Below, in pieces: positions 16,102-24,306 of a DNA stretch of 64,000 bases (position 1 is its first letter; every line of letters begins with the position of its first letter). Where the stretch lies: assembly GCA_023228945.1 (NCBI GenBank), contig JALOAI010000010.1, forward strand, positions 62,001 through 126,000, in the 5' to 3' direction. A program made the translations under genes and the position numbers. Origin of the DNA: Pigmentiphaga sp. (lineage in GTDB: Bacteria > Pseudomonadota > Gammaproteobacteria > Burkholderiales > Burkholderiaceae_B). The notes beneath the pieces are model-generated. The model saw nothing but the letters and a program-made list of their open reading frames with translations, was not told where the DNA came from and ran no database searches.

Positions 16102-16986
16102 ATGCTGAATTTCGACACGGTTCGACAATGGGACTTCGGGCTCATGCCGCATGCTTACGACGAGCACGAGGCGATGTTATACGCCTTGGCGGTGGGCGCC
16201 GGGCGCGACCCGCTCGACCCCTGCGACCTACGCTACGTCTACGAGAAAGACTTACAGGTTCTGCCTTCGATGGCGGCCAGTCTGTGCGCACCCGGGCCTT
16301 GGGCGAGAGATCCGCGCACCGGTATCGATATCGTCCGCGTCGTGCATGGCGAGCAGGACATCGTCGTGCACGAACCCTTGCCCGCGCGTGCCGAACTCCA
16401 TGCCCGGGCGCAGGTGACGGCCATCCTTGACAAGGGCGTTGGCAAAGGCGCCGTCGTGGAGGTGACACGCGATCTTCTCGATCAGGCGGGAAAACGGTAC
16501 GTCACGCAGCGCCATCGATCATTTTGCCGGGGCGATGGTGGTTTTAGCCAATCGCATGGCCAGTCGTTGGGTAGGCTAGAGGCGCTGCCGTCAGTACCCG
16601 AACGTGAGGCCGACGAGGAACTTGAATGGCCCATTTGTCCGCGCGCGGCGCTGTTCTATCGTCTGTTGGGCGACTTCAATCCACTGCACGTTGATCCCGC
16701 CTTCGCTCGCGAGGCGGGTTACCCCAAGCCCATTTTGCATGGCCTTTGCATGTATGGCATGGCCACTCAAGTGGTGCTCAGGCAACGCGCTGATAACGAC
16801 GCGCGCCGCCTGCGCCGGTTGGCGGTGCGTTTCAACGCTCCGGCCTTTCCCGGAGAGACGTTGCGCTTTCGTCTCTGGTACACAGAAACCGAACTCGGAC
16901 ACCCGGCGGTTCACCTGCAGGCCCGCATAGAGGCCCGCGATGCCCTCGTGCTCGATCGCGGCTGGTTTGAATTGATCAAGGTATGA
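16102..16986 (+). CDS. MaoC-type double hot-dog 2-enoyl-CoA hydratase
   Basis: A 294-residue protein with two hot-dog domains, resembling the hydratase-2 part of multifunctional enzyme type 2. The C-terminal half carries the hydratase-2 motif around LLGDFNPLHVDPAFA, with the catalytic Asp and His, and HGLCMYGMA. It should hydrate a trans-2-enoyl-CoA to the (R)-3-hydroxyacyl-CoA, which an MFE-2-type SDR such as the one two genes upstream can oxidise. It follows the acyl-CoA dehydrogenase by 9 bp, with AGAGGA just before the ATG. A hydratase of the crotonase family is also in the cluster, so the two may serve different chain lengths or stereochemistry. Confidence 0.87.
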   Translation: MLNFDTVRQWDFGLMPHAYDEHEAMLYALAVGAGRDPLDPCDLRYVYEKDLQVLPSMAASLCAPGPWARDPRTGIDIVRVVHGEQDIVVHEPLPARAELHARAQVTAILDKGVGKGAVVEVTRDLLDQAGKRYVTQRHRSFCRGDGGFSQSHGQSLGRLEALPSVPEREADEELEWPICPRAALFYRLLGDFNPLHVDPAFAREAGYPKPILHGLCMYGMATQVVLRQRADNDARRLRRLAVRFNAPAFPGETLRFRLWYTETELGHPAVHLQARIEARDALVLDRGWFELIKV

Positions 16987-17056
16987 GTGGTCTGGCGTTG
17001 TACGCCGAATCCTGCTGGGCCCGCGGATTCGCAAGCCATTTATGGAATATCCCGAC

Positions 17057-19234
17057 ATGAACTTTGATGCCTCATCCGATCGGCTTTCCGCCGCCGACAT
17101 TGATGCCTGCCTGCTTGCGTTGTCCCGCATGATGCGGCCGCAAGCGGTCGCCGTGATTGGCGCTTCCGATGACGCCACTCGTATCGGAGGCCGCCCGATC
17201 CAATATTTGCGCGAAGCGGGGTTTGCCGGGCCGGTGTATCCGGTTAATCCCAAGCGCGATTTTGTGCAGGGCTACCCATGCTATCCGTCGATCGCCGCCA
17301 CGCCCACCGCCGCGGACGTCGCCATCCTGGCCCTGCCGGCCAGCCAGGTGGTGGAGGTCGCTACCGCCTGCGCGGCGCATGGCGTCGGTTCTGTCATTAT
17401 TTTCTCGGCCGACTTCGCAGAAACCGGGCCTGCCGGCCAGGCGCGCCAGGACGCGTTGCGAGCGCTGGCGCTCAAGACCGGCATGCGCATTCTTGGCCCG
17501 AACTGCCTGGGGGCGTTCAATGCCGAACTCGGCTTTTATGGCACCTTTACGCAAACCTTCGATCAGGGCTTGCCGTCGGTGGGGCCTGTGGGAGTGGTCA
17601 GCCAAAGCGGGGCGTTTGGCGGCCATTTGGCCTACCTGTGCAAACAGCGTGGCATCGGTGTCCGATATTGGATTACCAGCGGCAACGAATGCGACATCGA
17701 GCTTTCGGAGTGCCTGCTCTGGATGGTGCGCGCGTCGGATGTCAAAGTCATACTGGTGTATGCCGAGACGGTCCGTCATGGTGCGCGCTTCCTGCAGGCC
17801 TTGAAAGAAGCCCGCGAGTTGCGCAAGCCGATCATCATGTTGAAGGTAGGACGCTCCAATGCGGGCACACGGGCCGCAGCCACGCACACCGGCGCACTGG
17901 CGGGGCAGGACACGATATACGACGCTGTGCTGAATCAATTCGGCGTTTATCGAGCGGACACGACGCTCCAGATGCTGGATGTCGCCGAAGCATGCCTGCA
18001 CGATCGGTTTCCCAATGGCAAGCGGATTGGCATTTTGTCCATGTCGGGTGGCATTGGCATCCAGATGGCGGACGCGGCGGAAGCCCTGGGGCTGGACGTG
18101 GCGCGTTTGCCCGAAGCAGGCCAAGCCGAGATTCACGAACTCATCCCGTACGCCGGCACGCTCAACCCGATCGATCTCACTGCCAGCGTCGTCAATGATT
18201 CCTCATACGTGCGACGCTGTGTCGAGATCACGCTGGATGCTGGTGGCTATGATGCTCTGGTTTTCTTCTTTGGTAGTGGTGCCGCATCGGTGAGCCTTCG
18301 CGAGGTGATGCTCAGCAGCCTTGCCCAGATCCGGCTGCGCTACCCTGATCACCTGATCGCACTGTGTATCAATGGTCCGGATGCCGTCGTCGATGAGTAT
18401 CGGCGGTTGGGCTATCTGATCTACGATGACGTGGATCGCGGCCTGGTGGCCCTGGCCGCGCTCATGCGGCTGGGGTGCGCCTTTGCCGCGCCACCGCGCT
18501 GGAGCGGCCTGCCGCCCATGCGCCGTATGGCGAATGTGCCGCGAGACGAACACGAGGCGAAGCGCTGGCTGGCGGGGCAGGGCATTGCATGTCTATCGGA
18601 GAGATTGGTAGAGACGCCTGAGCAGGTGGCCCAGGCGGCCGAGGTGATGGGCTTCCCCGTGGTGGTAAAAGTGGTGTCGCCTGACATTCCGCATAAAACC
18701 GAAGTGGGCGGGGTGGTCGTGAATCTGAACACGCCCGCCGCCGCCGTCGAGGCCGCGGCCATGATGGCTTCCCGTGTGCGGTCGCAGTGCCCGGACGCCA
18801 GGGTTTCGGGTTATTTGGTAGCTCCCATGTGCCAAGGCGTGGAGGTGATATGTGGCGGCATCCATGATCCTGTATTCGGTCCGATCGTCATGGTTGGCCT
18901 GGGCGGCATCCATGCCGAATTGTTTCGCGACGTGGTCTTCCGGCTGGCGCCGATTGATCCCGCGGAGGCCAAAGTCATGCTGCAGGAACTGGTGGCGCGC
19001 CGCATCTTCGATGGCCTGCGCGGCGAGGAGCCACGCGATGTTGGTGCCCTGGCTGAATTGCTCAGCCGACTCTCGATGGTGGCGGCGGAGTATCGCGGTG
19101 ACTTGGCCGAGATCGATCTCAATCCCGTCGTGGTGAGGGCGGTGGGCGAAGGGGCATTTGCCCTTGATGCCCTGCTTGTGCCTCATGCAACCCCTCAAGC
19201 GCCTGCAATGGCTCCGGAGGAAACGAAGCAATGA
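17057..19234 (+). CDS. ADP-forming acyl-CoA synthetase family protein
   Basis: A 725-residue fused protein with the CoA-binding domain (AVAVIGASDD, about residues 30-120), the succinyl-CoA-ligase-like domains (GVVSQSGAFG, GNECDIE, ATHTGALAGQD) and a C-terminal ATP-grasp domain (KVVSPDIPHKTEVGG, EIDLNPVVV). This family makes an acyl-CoA from a free acid, ATP and CoA through an acyl-phosphate and a phosphohistidine. It is the only activating enzyme in the cluster, so it probably primes the imported substrate. The ATG at 17057 is preceded by GGA at about 10 nt; an ATG at 17042 is the alternative. The last bases overlap the next gene (ATGA). Confidence 0.87.
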   Translation: MNFDASSDRLSAADIDACLLALSRMMRPQAVAVIGASDDATRIGGRPIQYLREAGFAGPVYPVNPKRDFVQGYPCYPSIAATPTAADVAILALPASQVVEVATACAAHGVGSVIIFSADFAETGPAGQARQDALRALALKTGMRILGPNCLGAFNAELGFYGTFTQTFDQGLPSVGPVGVVSQSGAFGGHLAYLCKQRGIGVRYWITSGNECDIELSECLLWMVRASDVKVILVYAETVRHGARFLQALKEARELRKPIIMLKVGRSNAGTRAAATHTGALAGQDTIYDAVLNQFGVYRADTTLQMLDVAEACLHDRFPNGKRIGILSMSGGIGIQMADAAEALGLDVARLPEAGQAEIHELIPYAGTLNPIDLTASVVNDSSYVRRCVEITLDAGGYDALVFFFGSGAASVSLREVMLSSLAQIRLRYPDHLIALCINGPDAVVDEYRRLGYLIYDDVDRGLVALAALMRLGCAFAAPPRWSGLPPMRRMANVPRDEHEAKRWLAGQGIACLSERLVETPEQVAQAAEVMGFPVVVKVVSPDIPHKTEVGGVVVNLNTPAAAVEAAAMMASRVRSQCPDARVSGYLVAPMCQGVEVICGGIHDPVFGPIVMVGLGGIHAELFRDVVFRLAPIDPAEAKVMLQELVARRIFDGLRGEEPRDVGALAELLSRLSMVAAEYRGDLAEIDLNPVVVRAVGEGAFALDALLVPHATPQAPAMAPEETKQ

Positions 19235-20406
19235 CGATTAAAGGAAAGGCCTGCATCGTAGGCGCTTACGAGCACCCCACGCGACATGCGCCTGGTACGT
19301 CAGTGGCGCAACTGCATGCCGAAGTGGCTCGTGGCGCCCTGGAAGACGCTGGCCTCGATATCAAAGACATCGATGGCTATTTTTGCGCCGGCGATGCGCC
19401 GGGGCTGGGTGCGCTCACCATGGTGGATTATCTGGGGCTGAAGGTGCGCCACGTGGACTCCACCGACACCGGAGGATCCGCCTATTTGATCCACGTCTCC
19501 CATGCCGCGCAAGCCATCGCGGCCGGGAAGTGCGATATCGCCTTGGTTACCTTGGCGGGGCGCCCTCGCTCGGAGGGTTCATCGGGCGCGGTGCCGCGCA
19601 ATTTTGGCGGCAATCTGCCCGAGTCGCCCTTCGAGGCGCCATACGGTCTTGTCACGCTTAATGGTTATGGCATGGCGGCCATGCGGCACATGCATCTGTA
19701 CGGTACCACCAGCGAGCAGTTGGCCTGGGTGAAGGTAGCGGCATCGCACCATGCGCAGCACAACCCCCATGCCATGTTGCGCAAGGTGCTGTCGGTGGAT
19801 GACGTCCTGTCGTCTCCGATGGTGTCGGACCCTTTGCACCGTATGGATTGTTGCGTGGTAACCGACGGCGGTGGTGCGGTCATCGTGACGCGTCCCGAGA
19901 TCGCACGAAGCCTCGAGCGCTCCGGCGTTGATATCCTTGGGGCGGGCGAAGCGGTGAGAGGTCAACAGGGCGGTGACTTCGACATCACCACGACGGCCGC
20001 GGCAATCTCCGGCCCCCGTGCCTTTGCCGAGGCTGGAGTCCGTCCGGAGGACATCGACTATGCGTCGATCTACGATAGCTTCACCATCACGGTGATATTG
20101 CAGCTAGAGGATCTGGGCTTTTGCACCAAAGGGGAGGGGGGCCGTTTCGTCGCCGAGGGTGGTTTGATTAGCGGGGTGGGCAAGCTGCCGTTCAATACCG
20201 ACGGAGGTGGGCTCTGCAACAACCATCCCGCCAACCGAGGCGGTATGACCAAGATTATCGAAGCCGTTCGGCAACTGCGTGGCGAAGCCCATCCCGCCGT
20301 ACAAGTTCCCAACTGCCGCCTGGCGGTGGTTCAGGGGACCGGCGGCAATATCGGTGCCCGTCATGGCAGCGCCACCCTGATACTTAGCCGCCGGGAGTCA
20401 ACATGA
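19231..20406 (+). CDS. Thiolase-fold protein lacking the usual nucleophilic cysteine (SCP-x/Ltp-like)
   Basis: A 391-residue thiolase-superfamily protein. The segment around residue 80 where thiolases carry the acyl-accepting cysteine reads VDSTDTGGSAYLIH, without a cysteine, while the C-terminal histidine of the GHP-type motif is kept (NNHPANRGG) and YDSFTITVILQLEDLGF is present. Cysteine-less relatives paired with DUF35 proteins include the steroid side-chain aldolase Ltp2, so a retro-aldol cleavage of a 3-hydroxyacyl-CoA is as likely as thiolysis. The gene overlaps its neighbours by four bases on both sides, and the DUF35 gene follows directly, which supports a two-protein complex. The substrate is unknown. 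Confidence 0.85.
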   Translation: MTIKGKACIVGAYEHPTRHAPGTSVAQLHAEVARGALEDAGLDIKDIDGYFCAGDAPGLGALTMVDYLGLKVRHVDSTDTGGSAYLIHVSHAAQAIAAGKCDIALVTLAGRPRSEGSSGAVPRNFGGNLPESPFEAPYGLVTLNGYGMAAMRHMHLYGTTSEQLAWVKVAASHHAQHNPHAMLRKVLSVDDVLSSPMVSDPLHRMDCCVVTDGGGAVIVTRPEIARSLERSGVDILGAGEAVRGQQGGDFDITTTAAAISGPRAFAEAGVRPEDIDYASIYDSFTITVILQLEDLGFCTKGEGGRFVAEGGLISGVGKLPFNTDGGGLCNNHPANRGGMTKIIEAVRQLRGEAHPAVQVPNCRLAVVQGTGGNIGARHGSATLILSRREST

Positions 20407-20804
20407 TTGGGACAAATTCGAGTATCCGTGCCATTCCAGCGCCGGAGCGGCATCCCGAGAATGTACCGTTCTGGGAAGGAAGCCAGGCCGGCCGTTTCAT
20501 GATAAGACGTTGTACCGCCTGCCGTCGAAGCCACTGGTATCCTCGGCCGCTGTGTCCCTTTTGTCTCGCCGAGAGTCATTGGGAGGCCGCTAGCGGACGA
20601 GGAGAAGTCCACACCTTCAGTATTATTCGTCGCCCGGATATGCAACCCTACTGCATCGCGTATATCCGGTTGGACGAGGACGTGCTGATGCTGAGCAATA
20701 TTGTGGATTGCAATCTCGACGCGATTCGTATAGGTGACCGGGTGCAGGTCGTGTTCAAGGCCGCCGTGGATGGCACGATGGTTCCGATGTTCACCGTGAT
20801 ATAG
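20403..20804 (+). CDS. DUF35 zinc-ribbon/OB-fold protein, partner of the thiolase-like enzyme
   Basis: A 133-residue protein with an N-terminal zinc ribbon (CTACRR and CPFC, about residues 37-57) followed by an OB-fold (VHTFSIIRR, IRIGDRVQVVF). DUF35 proteins bind acyl-CoA and associate with thiolase-like enzymes; in the Ltp2-type aldolases the DUF35 subunit is required for activity. Its ATG overlaps the stop of the thiolase gene, so the subunits are probably made in equal amounts. It is the last gene of the operon, and two hairpins lie downstream. Confidence 0.87.
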   Translation: MIGTNSSIRAIPAPERHPENVPFWEGSQAGRFMIRRCTACRRSHWYPRPLCPFCLAESHWEAASGRGEVHTFSIIRRPDMQPYCIAYIRLDEDVLMLSNIVDCNLDAIRIGDRVQVVFKAAVDGTMVPMFTVI

Positions 20805-20853
20805 GCCCCTATCTGGCCGCAGGCATTTGGTATCGGGCTGGATCGCTGCTTCG

Positions 20854-20932
20854 GGCCAACGGTCGCGAGCCGGTTGGCCTGAACCGTTGTTTCCCTGGCT
20901 GTGCTGTAGCGGGCACGGTTTTGTCCGTGCCC
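20854..20932. terminator. Two hairpins between the catabolic operon and the convergent Bug gene
   Basis: The first pairs GGCCAAC (20854-20860) with GTTGGCC (20873-20879). The second is an 8-bp stem, GGGCACGG (20911-20918) and CCGTGCCC (20925-20932), with a TTTTGT loop. Neither has a long T-run, but the position between two convergent genes suits termination from both sides. Confidence 0.5.
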
Positions 20933-20941
20933 GTTGCGGCG

Positions 20942-21940
20942 TCAATCCAGCGACAAATTGAGCGAATCGATCACGGCCGTCCAGCGGCCGGTTTCATCCT
21001 GGATCTGCTGGGCCAGTACGTCGGGACTGCCGCCCACCGGCGAGAAGTAAGCCTTGTCGAGCAATTGGCGGACTTTTTCGTCTTTGAGGGCGGCGTCGAT
21101 TTCCTGGTTCAGGCGCTGCACGATGGGTTCGGGAGTGCCGGCCGGCACCAGGATGGCCTGCCACGAAATGGCCTCGAAGCCGGGCATGCCCTGGTTGGCC
21201 ACGGTGTCGACGTCGGCCAGCAGGGGGCTGGGTTCGCTGCTGGAAATGGCCAGCGCCTTGGCCTTGCCGGCTTCGACCTGCGGCATGGCGATGGCCGGCA
21301 CCATGAAGCCCGAGTGCACGTCGCCGGCCATGATGGCGGTGATCACCTGCGGGAAGCCGCTGTAGGGAACGTGCAGCAGGTCGGTGCCCGATTCCGACTT
21401 GAACATTTCCATCGCCAGGTGCGAGGCGCTGCCCGGGCCTACGGAGCCGTAGTTGTAGGTGCCGGGCTTGCTCTTGACCAGGTCGACGAACTCTTGCAGC
21501 GTGTTGGCCGGGATGTCCGGATTGACGACCAGCACGTTGGGGCTGGTGGCGATCAGCGAAACCGGCGCGAGATCCTTGACCGGATCGTAGCCCAGCGTCT
21601 TTTGGTACAGGCGGGGCGCGGTTACCAGAGGGCCGTTGATGGTGAACAGGATCGTATAGCCATCGGGCTTGGCCTGGGCCACTTGCCGGGTGCCGATATT
21701 GCCGCCGGCGCCGGGCTTGTTCTCGATCACGATGGGCTGGCCCAGCGAGGCGGCGACGGGCTCGGCCACCGCGCGCGCGATCAGGTCGGGCGAGGAGCCG
21801 GGAGGAAAGGGCACCACCAGGGTCATGGGTTTGTTCGGCCAGTCGTTGGCGGCTTGGGCCAGCGGGCCGGCGGCCAGGGCGGCGCCTGCCACCAGGGTGG
21901 CGAGCACGGCGCGGCGCAAGAGGGAGGGCGAGGCGGACAT
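20942..21940 (-). CDS. Second Bug-family periplasmic solute receptor
   Basis: A 332-residue TctC/Bug protein starting MSASPSLLRRAVLA, with a signal peptide (cleavage near LAQAANDWP). The family segments WPNKPMTLVVPFPPGS, VIENKPGAGGN and AQAKPDGYTILF are present. I chose the ATG at 21940 because CGGAGAC precedes it at a good distance; the frame extends ten codons further. It is convergent to the catabolic operon and downstream of gpsA in the same direction, 164 bp away. It lacks the palindromic operator of the cluster, so it may not belong to the same regulon. Its ligand, probably a carboxylic acid, cannot be told. Confidence 0.88.
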   Translation of the reverse strand: MSASPSLLRRAVLATLVAGAALAAGPLAQAANDWPNKPMTLVVPFPPGSSPDLIARAVAEPVAASLGQPIVIENKPGAGGNIGTRQVAQAKPDGYTILFTINGPLVTAPRLYQKTLGYDPVKDLAPVSLIATSPNVLVVNPDIPANTLQEFVDLVKSKPGTYNYGSVGPGSASHLAMEMFKSESGTDLLHVPYSGFPQVITAIMAGDVHSGFMVPAIAMPQVEAGKAKALAISSSEPSPLLADVDTVANQGMPGFEAISWQAILVPAGTPEPIVQRLNQEIDAALKDEKVRQLLDKAYFSPVGGSPDVLAQQIQDETGRWTAVIDSLNLSLD

Positions 21941-22104
21941 GGATGGGTCTCCGAAAGAATGATCAGACAATCAAGATATGAGTGGCCGGTGGTCCGGGCG
22001 GAGGGCTTTGGCGCGGGTGGCAACGGGCCGGCGGGATCGCCCCCTTTGCGGATTCAACATGGCGACCGCGGGGGATGGCGCCGGAATGGAGGGCGGCAAG
22101 GGGC

Positions 22105-23172
22105 TTAGCCCGGCGGCGCGGCGCGGGCCGGTGGCGCCTCGGTGCGCGGCTCGCGCGCCAGCAAGGCCTCCACGGCCGCCGCCGGCGCCATGCCGTGGAA
22201 CAGCACGGCGCAGACGGCCTCGGTGATGGGCATGTCGACGCCATGGCGGCCGGCCAGGGCAAGCACCGCCGGGGCGCAGCGCACGCCTTCGGCGACCTGC
22301 GACATTTCGGCCTGGATCTCGGCGAGCGAGCGGCCGCTGCCCAGCGCCAGCCCCACCCGCCGGTTGCGCGACAGATCGCCGGTGGCGGTTAGCACCAGAT
22401 CGCCCAGGCCGGTGAGGCCGGCGAAGGTTTCGGTGCGCGCGCCCAGCGCGATGCCGAGGCGGGTGATCTCGGCCAGGCCGCGCGTGATCAGGGCGGCGCG
22501 GGCGTTGTGGCCCAGGCCGAGGGCGTCGGCCACGCCGCAGGCGATGGCCATGATGTTTTTGACCGCGCCGCCGGTTTCGACGCCGATGACATCGGTGCTG
22601 GAGTAGACCCTGGAGCGATCGCCATGCAGGGCGCGGGTGGCGAGCCGGTGGACGCTATCGTGGGCGCTGGCGATGGTGAGCGCCACCGGCAGGCCTTGCG
22701 CCACTTCGCGTGCGAACGACGGGCCCGAGAGCACGCCGGTGAGCGCGCCGGGATGATCGGCCAGCGCCTGGGCGGCGATCTGGTGCGGCAGCGCGCCGCT
22801 CTGCGCATCGAAGCCTTTGCAGGTGTACACCAGCGGCAGATCGGGGCGCCCGGCGCGGCCCAGCCGGTCGGCCAGCGCCGCGCAGGCGGCGCCGAGGCCC
22901 GCCACGGGAACGCCGAGGATCAGCAAGCCCTGTGGCGCGGCGCAGACGTGGCCGACGACGTGATCGAGGTCGCTGGTGTAGCCGAGGTCGGCCGGCAGGG
23001 CGATGTCGGGAAGGTAGCGCGGATTGCGTCCGTCCGCGCTCAGCTGCTTCACCAGGGTCGCGTCGCGGGCCCACAGCAAAGTGGGCGCGCCGCGGCTGGC
23101 CAGGGCGGCCAGGGCGGTGCCCCAGCTGCCTGCGCCGACGACGGCGACGTGCAGCGGCGCGGTGGTGGCCAT
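22105..23172 (-). CDS. gpsA: NAD(P)H-dependent glycerol-3-phosphate dehydrogenase
   Basis: A 355-residue enzyme that reduces dihydroxyacetone phosphate to sn-glycerol 3-phosphate for phospholipid synthesis. The cofactor-binding motif GAGSWGTALAAL is at the N-terminus, VLSGPSFAREVA in the middle, and the substrate-binding region with the catalytic lysine (GGAVKNIMAIACG) and GLTGLGDLVLTATGDLSRN follow. It starts 3 bp after the secB stop codon, the linkage known in many proteobacteria, and is surely co-transcribed with it. The C-terminal 20 residues are rich in Ala, Pro and Arg, beyond the usual end of the family. Confidence 0.95.
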   Translation of the reverse strand: MATTAPLHVAVVGAGSWGTALAALASRGAPTLLWARDATLVKQLSADGRNPRYLPDIALPADLGYTSDLDHVVGHVCAAPQGLLILGVPVAGLGAACAALADRLGRAGRPDLPLVYTCKGFDAQSGALPHQIAAQALADHPGALTGVLSGPSFAREVAQGLPVALTIASAHDSVHRLATRALHGDRSRVYSSTDVIGVETGGAVKNIMAIACGVADALGLGHNARAALITRGLAEITRLGIALGARTETFAGLTGLGDLVLTATGDLSRNRRVGLALGSGRSLAEIQAEMSQVAEGVRCAPAVLALAGRHGVDMPITEAVCAVLFHGMAPAAAVEALLAREPRTEAPPARAAPPG

Positions 23173-23175
23173 GGC

Positions 23176-23727
23176 TTAGTGGCGGGCGCCCGGCGGGAGG
23201 ATCAGCCCGCTGTCGGACTGGCCGTTCTCGGCCTTGCCGCCCTGCTGTTGTTCCTGCTGCGCGCGGAACTCGGCCAGGCGTTGTTCGTACATGGCCTGGA
23301 AGTTGACCTCGGTGAGGTGCAGCGGCGGCAGCGAGGTGCGGGTAATGGCGTCGGCGATATTGGCGCGCAAGTACGGGTAGAGCATGTTGGGGCAGACGAT
23401 GCCGAGCAGCGGATCGAGCTGCTCCATGGGCACGTTGGCGATCTCGAAGATGCCGGCCTGCTTGCCTTCGACCAGGTACAGCACCTGGTCTTTGACCTTG
23501 GTGGTGACGGTGGCGGTGACCGTGGTTTCGTACAGGGTTTCGGTCAGGCGCTGGACGCCGATGTTGAGCTGGACCTCGACTTGCGGGGTTTCGTTCTCGA
23601 GAAAGATCTGCGGCGAATTGGGCAGCTCCAGCGAGAGGTCTTTGAGATAGACGCGCTGCAGGTTGAACACCGGCTGGCTGGCGTTTTGCTCGTTGGCCTG
23701 GGCTTGCTGGGCGTTGTTGTCGGACAT
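23176..23727 (-). CDS. secB: SecB protein-export chaperone
   Basis: A 183-residue homologue of the cytosolic tetrameric chaperone that keeps preproteins unfolded and hands them to SecA. Core motifs are FNLQRVYLKDLSLELPN and LGIVCPNMLYPYLRANI. The first 18 residues (rich in Asn, Gln, Ala) and the last 25 (Gln/Gly-rich) extend beyond the core; the C-terminus of SecB normally interacts with SecA. It lies between the rhodanese gene and gpsA. In many relatives a glutaredoxin gene (grxC) sits just upstream; here only 82 bp separate secB from the rhodanese gene. Confidence 0.95.
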   Translation of the reverse strand: MSDNNAQQAQANEQNASQPVFNLQRVYLKDLSLELPNSPQIFLENETPQVEVQLNIGVQRLTETLYETTVTATVTTKVKDQVLYLVEGKQAGIFEIANVPMEQLDPLLGIVCPNMLYPYLRANIADAITRTSLPPLHLTEVNFQAMYEQRLAEFRAQQEQQQGGKAENGQSDSGLILPPGARH

Positions 23728-23809
23728 GGAATCATCTCGTTGAGGACGGCGCCGCGGCGCCGGTTATTGGGGGGCGCGCCGGCCATGGCGGCGGGCGCGA
23801 CGCGGAAAA

Positions 23810-24214
23810 TCAGCGGGTGGCCAGGGGCAGATCGGCCTTGCGCCAGGCGTTGAGGCCTTCGGTGAGCGCGACGGTTTTGTCGAAGCCCTTGGCCTGCAGA
23901 TGGGCCACCGCGCGACCGGCGCTGCGGCCATCGGCGCAAACGACGATGAGAGGTTTGTTTTTGGGCAGGGTTTGCGCGCGGGATTCGATCTGGTCGATCG
24001 GCAGGTTGCGAGCCTGGGGAATGTGGCCCTTGGCGTAGTCGTCGGCCGGGCGGACATCGACGAATACCGCATGCTCCTGGTTGACCAGGCGGGTGGCGGT
24101 GGGGATGTCGATGCCCTTGACGCCGCGGGTGCGGCTGAGGGCGGGCCAGGCCAGCATCGCGCCGGAAATGACGGCGACGAGGGCGATGAAGATGTTTTCG
24201 AGTAAGAAGCTCAC
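23810..24214 (-). CDS. Membrane-anchored rhodanese-domain protein
   Basis: A 134-residue YibN-like protein. Residues 5-27 form a membrane anchor (LLENIFIALVAVISG) and residues about 35-130 a single rhodanese domain with the active-site loop VVCADGRSAG, including the catalytic cysteine. Such proteins transfer sulfane sulfur or act in redox balance; the exact role is unknown. It is the first gene of the run rhodanese-secB-gpsA and is divergent from gpmA. A perfect TATAAT lies 40 bp upstream of its start. Confidence 0.88.
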   Translation of the reverse strand: MSFLLENIFIALVAVISGAMLAWPALSRTRGVKGIDIPTATRLVNQEHAVFVDVRPADDYAKGHIPQARNLPIDQIESRAQTLPKNKPLIVVCADGRSAGRAVAHLQAKGFDKTVALTEGLNAWRKADLPLATR

Positions 24215-24253
24215 ACGCTTTCCTGAGTCATGCCAAGCAAAATGCGGTCAACG

Positions 24254-24259
24254 ATTATA
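24254..24259 (-). promoter_or_regulatory. Candidate -10 box for the rhodanese-secB-gpsA run
   Basis: Read on the minus strand this is TATAAT, 40 nt upstream of the rhodanese start. The matching -35 position, 17 bp upstream, reads ATAACG and is poor, so the promoter is only tentative. Confidence 0.3.
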
Positions 24260-24306
24260 GAATGATGCGTTGAACTCGTTATTGTCGTTTGCCCGACGTT
24301 ACCGCC

